Positions 57,660 through 64,000 of a stretch of 64,000 nt of DNA are shown piece by piece (within the stretch, counting starts at the first letter, position 1; each line of letters starts with the position of its first letter). The position numbers and the translations under genes are program-made. The notes beneath the pieces were generated by a model. That model saw only the letters and a list, made by a program, of their open reading frames with translations. It did not search any database and was not told the origin of the DNA. Source of the DNA: Hydractinia symbiolongicarpus (Eukaryota; Cnidaria; Hydrozoa; Anthoathecata; Hydractiniidae); the NCBI RefSeq assembly GCF_029227915.1, contig NC_079885.1, forward strand, positions 11,731,001-11,795,000, in the 5' to 3' direction.

Positions 57660-58420
57660 GCGTAAACAGAATTTTATAGCCTTCGTTAAAACTTCTTTGA
57701 ACTTAAGAAACCTTTGTCATGACCAAAACCATTTTTTTATGTCCTGAGTCCCTTTTCCACAACATACTATAAGCTTCGAACGATGACGTTTGCTTTGATG
57801 GCGCCAAATTCGATAAAATATATACAGACCGGAAACAATCTACAACAGATCGAAAGTGCAATATGATGGCTTCATTTGAATCTTTACTTCTTTTATCTTT
57901 ACTCACAAATTTGTTCAGTAAGTTCGATAGTATAACATAATAGAAATATGTTCGTCACACGTTGTTCAATATTTTTACCTTTTGCTCTTCGACTTTTTCT
58001 TGTTTAATTATTTTGTGTGACCATGACCATCACAATAAAGAGAAATATTCCATTGTGTTTTAATTTAGCCACTTTTTTCGTAAATGTGTAAAAATACTCA
58101 ATTAGCCCTCACGAAGATGTAAACAAAACTGGTATTTATAACAGACTCTTTCATATTTTGGGTCTAGTATGTTGTCGTTCTGCAAAGTTCTAGGTGAAAA
58201 TTTACCAGTTTTTTTTGTCAAAAACATATCGCATTTTCAATATTAAAACTAATATTTGTTTAGGACATTTTTCTTGAAATGGTAGTTGTATCAAATGTAA
58301 AATTGATTTGTAAGGGCTTTTTTGATGGGACAGACTAAGCCAGTCGGTCTGGTCTTTAAAATCAACACTGCCATCATGAACTTTATTCAGCAACGCAGTT
58401 CGCCTCTCCTTTAAATGTTT
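57660..58420 (+). repeat. Duplicated block, copy 3 of 3 (diverged, outside the palindrome)
   Basis: Collinear, same-strand match to 8391-9060, with about one-quarter to one-third of positions changed by eye. The shared landmarks are listed under that entry. It shows that this segment was duplicated long before the palindrome. On the minus strand, 58202-58393 is open (KVHDGSVDFKDQTDWLSLSHQKSPYKS...) while the arm copies have stops in the corresponding frame. Confidence 0.75.
57863..57917 (+). CDS. Candidate signal-peptide first exon, diverged copy
   Basis: ATGATGGCT start; encodes MMASFESLLLLSLLTNLFS, a plausible secretory leader, and ends at a strong GTAAGT donor (57918-57923) in phase 1. 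Exon length (55 nt) and the last seven residues match the arm copies. A possible second exon near 58117-58190 keeps an open frame in the segment VNKTGIYNRLFHILGLVCCRSAKF. The downstream gene body was not identified within the space before the Ngaro element at 58633, which may have interrupted it. Confidence 0.4.
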
Positions 58421-58632
58421 TCACTACTCTTCTTTTTTTTTACAAGCTCGTGAGCTTGTATTAAAACGCAAATGTGTCCTACAAGAATGAAAATTTTTGC
58501 CTCTCTGAGCAAAATTGTTGGTTTAGCTTTTACTTTAAGCAAACAGAGCAACTGTGACTGTTCAAGGGCAGTAATAGGCAATTATATCCTAGAGAACTGG
58601 ACTGGGCATTTACCTTTTTTAAATAAATTTAA

Positions 58633-58885
58633 TTAAACTCACACATAAAAACTCATCATTGTAGAGTACAGTTCTATTGCTGTAGATAGGACAAAAGTTA
58701 CAAAACATTTATATATAGTAATAGCTGAAAATATATACAAGCATGAAATGAAAGTAGAACACATATTAATATAAGCAACAACAAAGCCAAGGTAATAACA
58801 CATCTCTATATAATATTAATAAGCGTGAACAAAATATATATATACATAGCATAGCTCACAACGTAAAATATGTGAAAACATAGAG
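58633..58885 (-). repeat. Split direct repeat B2
   Basis: 253 bp, matching 59128-59381 except for a small tatt/tata indel. It forms the 3' end of the element in the coding direction. Confidence 0.95.
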
Positions 58886-58916
58886 GTATATATAATAGCA
58901 GCAGGAAGGGAGGAGG

Positions 58917-59127
58917 AAGAAAAACTGCTAGAACTGAAAAGGAAAACCATGAGGCAACTGCAGCTTAAATACTAGCAAGACTGCTGACCAAAAAATATGC
59001 TGCTGACCAGAAAAGGCACATAGGTAAATGGTGAACTAACTATGGGCAATACAAACCAGAGTACTGTAGGAAGAAGATCTATATATGTGTGCATTTAAAC
59101 ACTCATAAATATATATTTATGAGTCAC
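58917..59127 (-). repeat. Split direct repeat A2
   Basis: 211 bp identical by eye to A1 at 63579-63789, and directly abutting B1. Confidence 0.95.
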
Positions 59128-59381
59128 TTAAACTCACACATAAAAACTCATCATTGTAGAGTACAGTTCTATTGCTGTAGATAGGACAAAAGTTACAAAA
59201 CATTTATATATAGTAATAGCTGAAAATATATACAAGCATGAAATGAAAGTAGAACACATATATAATATAAGCAACAACAAAGCCAAGGTAATAACACATC
59301 TCTATATAATATTAATAAGCGTGAACAAAATATATATATACATAGCATAGCTCACAACGTAAAATATGTGAAAACATAGAG
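59128..59381 (-). repeat. Split direct repeat B1
   Basis: 254 bp copy of B2, located just downstream of the recombinase gene. Confidence 0.95.
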
Positions 59382-59426
59382 TCCAAATCCAAAGTAGTAG
59401 TAGAAAATAAAATAAAATAAAATATG

Positions 59427-60464
59427 TCATGCAAGGTGTGATGCCATAAGTCGTTGGGCAGAAAACCGCTGAGCAAGGGGCATGTGAAGGTAAAGAAACA
59501 TACTATCAGGTTTCCAGTCCCCCAATAAGGATATGACATCCAGGGGAACGCCTGCCTCTAAAGCCAAGGTGGCCCCCCCACGGCGAAACGAGTGGGTACC
59601 ATATTGGGAGGTAGAACACCCTAACTCTGTCAACACTTTTTTCATAACGGACATGAAAGTCCGATATGTCAATATAGTGTTGGGTAGCATCGAGGATTTG
59701 CGCCAACAAAAGGCTTGAGCATCAGGCAGAACACCTGGAGTGAGAGAAAAAGCATGCAAAATAGCCCGAACTGGACAAAGAGGAGAAGAAGGAATAGCCA
59801 CCAGTGGAACAGTAATTGTGCGCTGTCCCAGTTGGATGGTCTTACTCCATCTAACTAGAACGAGAATATGGTCATCATGAAAAGTAAAATCAGACCGAAC
59901 TAGTTGTTTGAGGGGATTAAATATCGTAGAAGATGCCGGCAATAAATGTGACTTACGGAACAGACCAAAAAATGAAACTAAACAAACAGCCCAAAATGAA
60001 GCATGAAAGCTACAATTTAGGTTAAGGCGAGAACGAATACCAAAAAGAAGAGCAGTGGTAATAGGAAGACGTGGCTTGGCCGGAACACCAAGCATACGCT
60101 TCATACCTTTCAAAACTGTGGATAGTGTCCAATTGTTGGCTAGAGGATTAGCATATCCCATCTCAAGATGTAGAAGGCCAACAAAATTTAGATACATACA
60201 AACTGATTGTGGTAGTAAAAACCTAGCCAGATGGGCAATATATAGGCATAAAAAATCTGTGGAGGCAGGCACAAGTGGCGAAGACATCTGGCTACAAAAA
60301 CATTCATAAGCCTTGCGATGCGTGCGATAGCTCTTTTTTGTATTCTCAGCATAGGTGGCCTGCCGAAAAAGGACAACGTCGTGCACCAACTCCGAAACGA
60401 AGGGGGGCAACTCTAGAGGAAGGAGAATACAAAAATTAGCTACCACAGATGGTATACTTACCAA
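59427..60464 (-). CDS. Tyrosine recombinase of the Ngaro element (about 345 aa)
   Basis: Phage-integrase-type recombinase that would integrate the circular DNA copy. N-terminal SAM-like helical part (YAENTKKSYRTHRKAYECF, residues 38-56). Catalytic residues, counted from the start of the open frame: R170 (GLFRKSHLLP), K208 (VRWSKT), H291 and R294 (GTHSFRRGGATL), W317 in the second-histidine position (GDWKPDS), and the nucleophile Y325 (FLYLH). All are present, so the enzyme may be functional. The frame overlaps the end of the RT frame by 29 nt in another register and has no ATG near its beginning (first Met at residue 60), so expression probably needs frameshifting or splicing; a GGTAAGTAT donor-like sequence sits in the overlap. 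Confidence 0.9.
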   Translation of the reverse strand: MVSIPSVVANFCILLPLELPPFVSELVHDVVLFRQATYAENTKKSYRTHRKAYECFCSQMSSPLVPASTDFLCLYIAHLARFLLPQSVCMYLNFVGLLHLEMGYANPLANNWTLSTVLKGMKRMLGVPAKPRLPITTALLFGIRSRLNLNCSFHASFWAVCLVSFFGLFRKSHLLPASSTIFNPLKQLVRSDFTFHDDHILVLVRWSKTIQLGQRTITVPLVAIPSSPLCPVRAILHAFSLTPGVLPDAQAFCWRKSSMLPNTILTYRTFMSVMKKVLTELGCSTSQYGTHSFRRGGATLALEAGVPLDVISLLGDWKPDSMFLYLHMPLAQRFSAQRLMASHLA

Positions 60465-62061
60465 TCAGAAAATAATAAGAATAGGCAGACATATGATTGA
60501 TGGCAACCATATCACACACTGAAGTTAGTGAGTTGAGCTGCAAAAAGTGCAAAAATGATAATAAGTGTTGTCTTGAATGAAGACGTGATATGTCGTCAGC
60601 AAGGACATTCTGAGCACCAGCTACATGGAAAGCCTTCAAACGAAAATTGAAGGTAGCCGATAACCAAAACAACTGACGTAAATAGTCCATCATAACAGGG
60701 TGATGGGTAGTTCCTTTATTAAGCATAGCAACAGCAGCAGTATTATCGCAGAAGACATGGATAGTTTTGTTCTGCCAAGTGGGAGCCCAGCGAATAGCAG
60801 AAAGAACTACACACAGGGCTTCCTTAAAATTAATATGCAAAGAGGCAAGAGGGGAATGGTCTACCCTTAGATGAGAATAGAACCAATCACCCTCAAAAAA
60901 GGCACCAACAGCGTCAGAGCAAGCATCAGTTTGCAGACTGGTAATAGGTCTTTGGTCATAGAAATCGCATTGTCCATTAAACACACCCAAGAACTGATCC
61001 CACCAAGCTATATCCCTGTGAAATTCGAGCGTCAAGCGACACTTCGAGGCAGAGGAAGACAAGGTGTTCATCAGATCCAGGACACGTCTCAAGAACGTTC
61101 TACCACCATACACGACTTTACAAGCCCAATTTAGGCGACCAGCAAGATGTTGCAACTCTTTCTTAGAGGCTCTCTGCTTGGTTAAAAAATGTGACACCAC
61201 TTCCCTCAATGCATCCAGTTTAGCAGGTGGAAGAGAAAGGGTAAGTGACACAGTGTCAAGCAGAATTCCAAGAAAAGTAAGTTGCTGGCATGGAGGGACC
61301 AACTTAGCAGGGCTAAGCTGAAACCCTAGTGCAACAAGTAATTTACAGAGTGTGTTATAGGCCTCATAACATTCAGTCTGTGTTCGGCCAATAACAAGAA
61401 AATCATCTAGGTAGACAATAACGAGAGGAAAACCTCGTCTTAGCATCATACCACGAACAGATTGTGTAAGGCGATGAAATATTCCAGGAGCACTTCGACC
61501 TCCAAAAGGAAGTCGAGTATCGACAAGATATGAGTATCGAGTGCTTCCAGAAAACCGCCATTTTAGACCAAGCGCAGCATAGTTTGATGGATGAACAGGT
61601 ACTGACCGATATGCATGGCGTAAATCAACCTTGGCCATAAAATATCCCTGTTTGATCATAGCACAGGCATCATCGATAGTTTGAAATTTTTGTTTTTCAA
61701 TATCAATGTATGTATTGACACCCTTTCCAACTGGCATGGAACAGTCATGTATAATGCGTAACTCGTCAGAGTCAGGTTTGGGGACAGCCCCAAGAGCACT
61801 GACAATGGTAGGTTTACATTGAGTAAGAACATAGTTACCAGTTTTAAGTTCATCCAGCAGAGTAGCTTCTACTTTCATATGAGCTGTAGGACTGGTAACA
61901 GAAAAGTAGTTATTCATTTCGGCAGGCAATAAATCAGAGTCCTTAGGAAGAAGCTGAAAACCACAGTGAATTCCATTAAGGAGGAAGTCACGATCTGGGT
62001 CTTCAGCCAGTTCATTGGTCCATAAGTCAACATTAAGAGGAGTGCGAAATTCTGAGGGTAG
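60436..62061 (-). CDS. Reverse transcriptase-RNase H of the Ngaro element
   Basis: The frame continues directly from gag after a TGA. It begins LPSEFRTPLNVDLWTNELAEDPD and contains NGIHCGFQLLP, SALGAVPKPD, RIIHDCSMP, the catalytic KVDLRHAYRSV, LPFGGRSAPGIF and YLDDFLVIG of the RT, then an RNase H with LQTDACSDAVGAFF, NFKEALCVVL, VFCDNTAAVAML and NVLADDISR holding the acidic active-site residues. No methyltransferase domain follows, in contrast to DIRS1. The frame is uninterrupted, compatible with an active enzyme. It uses gag's start through stop readthrough, or a non-ATG start; the first ATG in this frame lies after the conserved N-terminal RT motif. Confidence 0.92.
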   Translation of the reverse strand, partial: LPSEFRTPLNVDLWTNELAEDPDRDFLLNGIHCGFQLLPKDSDLLPAEMNNYFSVTSPTAHMKVEATLLDELKTGNYVLTQCKPTIVSALGAVPKPDSDELRIIHDCSMPVGKGVNTYIDIEKQKFQTIDDACAMIKQGYFMAKVDLRHAYRSVPVHPSNYAALGLKWRFSGSTRYSYLVDTRLPFGGRSAPGIFHRLTQSVRGMMLRRGFPLVIVYLDDFLVIGRTQTECYEAYNTLCKLLVALGFQLSPAKLVPPCQQLTFLGILLDTVSLTLSLPPAKLDALREVVSHFLTKQRASKKELQHLAGRLNWACKVVYGGRTFLRRVLDLMNTLSSSASKCRLTLEFHRDIAWWDQFLGVFNGQCDFYDQRPITSLQTDACSDAVGAFFEGDWFYSHLRVDHSPLASLHINFKEALCVVLSAIRWAPTWQNKTIHVFCDNTAAVAMLNKGTTHHPVMMDYLRQLFWLSATFNFRLKAFHVAGAQNVLADDISRLHSRQHLLSFLHFLQLNSLTSVCDMVAINHMSAYSYYFLIGKYTICGS

Positions 62062-62067
62062 TCAATT
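62062..62067 (-). promoter_or_regulatory. Possible readthrough stop UGA-CUA between gag and pol
   Basis: On the coding strand gag ends AAT TGA CTA CCC and pol continues in the same frame. UGA followed by CUA is the best documented leaky stop context in animals and their viruses. Readthrough would yield a Gag-Pol fusion. No 3' stem-loop was assessed. Confidence 0.5.
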
Positions 62068-63498
62068 GTCAGAATTGTGGTTTTGTCCAGAATGAGGTTT
62101 GCCACAAGCCTGATTACCAATTTTGCGGTTGCAGACGTGGGTGAATTTACATTCTGTTTTCTGGCAACCTTTTTGGCGGTTAAAATTACGACATATTTCC
62201 ACACCGGAAGAAGTATGTGTAGGAAACCCTGAAGACGATCCTGAGGCAGGTGAACCTGAATTTCCCTTACTTAAGGTACTGGAAGGGTTACAGACAGGAG
62301 GGGAGGCCCAACGAGGTATAAGCATCACTTCATGCAAATGGCTATTGTCAAAGCTCCATGGATAGCCATAAGTGTGCTGAAGAATTCGATATTCATCGTC
62401 ATACTTTAGCACAGACTCCCAGGTGTACTTTCTAGCCAACTCTAAGATCTTAATGGAATAAGACAAATAGTCACGTAAATCGGACGAGGTTGGCAATCTG
62501 GCAGAAGACAATAATTCATAAAAAATTCTCAAATTAGCTATGTTATATTGTTCCATGGAAAGAGATTCCAGTCATGGCTTCTTATTTCCAATGGCCAACA
62601 TTAGCGTAGTTTGTGAACCAGGATCAGTAGAAATAACTTTCTCCTGCTCCACAGGACGAAGCCGAGACACAAAATCGACTATACGAAGTGGCTTACCATT
62701 TCCAGTGTTTGAAGAAAGTGCAGGGCGCAGAAACAATTCTGAACTACGGTCTTCTTGCTGGCGAAAAACATCCGATAGGGAGCGTGTTTGTTGTTGTGAC
62801 AAGACAGTGCGATTGGTCAACAAATTGGCGGACTGTTGCGGAGCAAGCAAGGAAGCAAAACAAGATGGCGGTTGTACGTCAAGGGGTGAAGGGCGGAGAT
62901 TGTCTTGGACACGATTGGTTGGATTTACAGTTTGCTGCAACGGGGAAGTGCTGAAAATTTGTGCTGGGCAGTCATTTCTGGAAGAAGCTGAGCGAAGCCT
63001 AGCTAATTCTGATTGTCGAGCAGCAATCTGATTGAGAAGGTGTTGCTCTTCTGTTTGTAAACTTTCCCTTAGGGATAGCTCTTCCTGTTCTAAGACAGCC
63101 AGCTGATTTCGAAGAGCAGCTAGCTGAGACGGTGAAGAAGATTTGTTTGGGTTGTTTAGGTGAGACTGCAGAGGCGAAGATCTTTGGATTGAAGACATTG
63201 GGTTATTAGCGATAGTTGAGGAAAGTGCTGAAGCAGCTGATGTGACAGTGTTGGTAGCGCTAGAACGACGACCTGGACAGTGACGACTGGGAATACCAAA
63301 GTCGTGTAGAGCCAGAAGTGCCTTGCAGCCAGGACATTTTGGGATACGTTTCTTTTTGAGTGGGGACGATTCCTCAAGAGCGACAGACATTGCAGCAGAT
63401 TGGAAGGTTTGAGAAGTTGAATCTTCATCTTCTGAGCCATCTGGCGTTTGAGTAGGTGAGATAAAATATAACAGCATCCATATAGGTGATAAATACAT
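62062..63498 (-). CDS. Gag-like protein of the Ngaro element, with one internal in-frame TGA
   Basis: Starts at ATG 63498. Features in order: a cysteine/histidine group KCPGC...GIPSRHCPG near residue 55; serine-rich linker; coiled coil at about residues 125-170 (QLAALRNQLAVLEQEE and onward); after an in-frame TGA at 62572-62574 (following IGNKKP) the frame remains open with MEQYNIANLRIFYELLSSARLPT and a C-terminal CCCH-type zinc finger (CRNFNRQKGCQKTECKFTH, then CNRKIGNQACGKPH). The protein would package the RNA. The internal TGA is followed by CTG, so it could be leaky, but a nonsense mutation is as likely. The final stop is TGA followed by CTA, directly before the RT frame. Confidence 0.8.
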
Positions 63499-63578
63499 GT
63501 TTAATTAGCCAAAGATTGGTTTGATTGCAAATTGATTGATTAGATTTAAGTGGATTAATAAGCAGCAGACATAAGCAT

Positions 63579-63789
63579 AAGAAAAACTGCTAGAACTGAA
63601 AAGGAAAACCATGAGGCAACTGCAGCTTAAATACTAGCAAGACTGCTGACCAAAAAATATGCTGCTGACCAGAAAAGGCACATAGGTAAATGGTGAACTA
63701 ACTATGGGCAATACAAACCAGAGTACTGTAGGAAGAAGATCTATATATGTGTGCATTTAAACACTCATAAATATATATTTATGAGTCAC
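63579..63789 (-). repeat. Split direct repeat A1
   Basis: 211 bp, the 5' end of the element in the coding direction; copy of A2 at 58917-59127. It includes an inner hairpin actcataaatatatatttatgagt. Confidence 0.95.
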
Positions 63790-64000
63790 ATAAATTTACT
63801 TTTTTAAATAAACCTTATATTGATCACTTCTTGGTAAGGTTATTGCCTTTTTTTAATGACAACTCAGTGGAACCAATAAATACGGTGTAACTATGCTGTT
63901 TTAATGTTGTTTTTTAACAATAAACCCAGTCTACTATCAATGAATCAAATGTTTAGAACTGTCCATCCAACTGCAGGCTTCCACTTGTTCTATTTATTGA
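63790..64000. other. Right-hand flank
   Basis: AT-rich, nothing recognised. It begins with the flanking similarity tttacttttttaaataaa (63795-63812), seen also on the other side of the Ngaro element at 58609-58627. Confidence 0.4.

Larger units (their letters stand above)
58633..63789 (-). mobile_element. Complete Ngaro-type (DIRS-order) tyrosine-recombinase retrotransposon, 5.16 kb
   Basis: In the coding direction the element reads A1 (63789-63579), gag, RT-RNase H, YR, B1 (59381-59128), A2 (59127-58917), a 31-bp gap, B2 (58885-58633). This is the split-direct-repeat arrangement of Ngaro/PAT elements, which integrate through a circular intermediate by tyrosine recombinase and need no DDE integrase. 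Gene order gag-RT-RH-YR without a methyltransferase domain also fits Ngaro. The two A copies and the two B copies are almost identical, so the insertion is young. No target duplication is expected, but similar 18-nt sequences flank the element. Confidence 0.9.

Noticed and set aside
62688-62954. Plus-strand frames opposite the gag gene
   Set aside because: Shadows of the minus-strand gag reading frame, without any domain.

Overview
The window is animal nuclear DNA, about two-thirds A+T, dense in transposable elements, with intron-style splice sites and no bacterial operon structure. The mix of repeats (Ngaro-type tyrosine-recombinase retrotransposon, L2/CR1-type LINE, Helitron-like, piggyBac-like and Harbinger remnants) and the 792-residue protein at 736-3114 suggest an aquatic invertebrate, most likely a cnidarian and perhaps a hydrozoan. 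That assignment is inference; no taxonomic marker gene is present.

The dominant structure is a giant imperfect palindrome. The left arm (4897-26294) reappears as its reverse complement in the right arm (29296-50475), separated by about 3.0 kb of unrelated spacer. Each arm, read from its outer to its inner end, holds: an L2/CR1-type LINE copy with a trinucleotide tail; a block with a possible signal-peptide exon; a 29-bp minisatellite; a Harbinger transposase remnant; a 10-bp tandem repeat; a Helitron-like array; a TA-flanked DNA-transposon remnant; three tandem intron-free coding sequences (A, B, C) of one unrecognised protein family; and a tRNA-like sequence near the centre. The spacer carries a TTAA-flanked piggyBac-like MITE and, at its right edge, a perfect 67-bp hairpin. 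The outer 5-6 kb of the arms look almost identical while the middle differs by several percent, which implies gene conversion or an assembly effect.

The gene family (358-361 aa) is the best candidate for something undescribed. Its members have a helical N-terminal half, a central hydrophobic hairpin, a second long helical region and a C-terminal helix-turn-helix-like tail, with no signal peptide. All copies have a splice acceptor 18-24 nt upstream of the start, so they share a 5'-UTR intron design. There are six intact copies (A, B, C and their mirror images), plus a seventh broken copy (D, 52266-52863) just outside the right arm, cut by the 5' end of the LINE. The tandem order on the right side is D-LINE-A'-B'-C'.

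Left flank (1-4896): two intact reading frames, a 167-aa unknown protein and a 792-aa protein that looks transposon-derived. Right flank (50476-64000): the 5' half of the full-length LINE, pseudogene D, a 25-bp minisatellite, a long stretch without recognisable genes, a 5'-truncated LINE tail, a third diverged copy of the signal-peptide-exon block, and a structurally complete Ngaro-type element (58633-63789) with split direct repeats, gag, RT-RNase H and tyrosine recombinase on the minus strand. Its gag and pol share one frame separated by UGA-CUA, a known stop-readthrough context.
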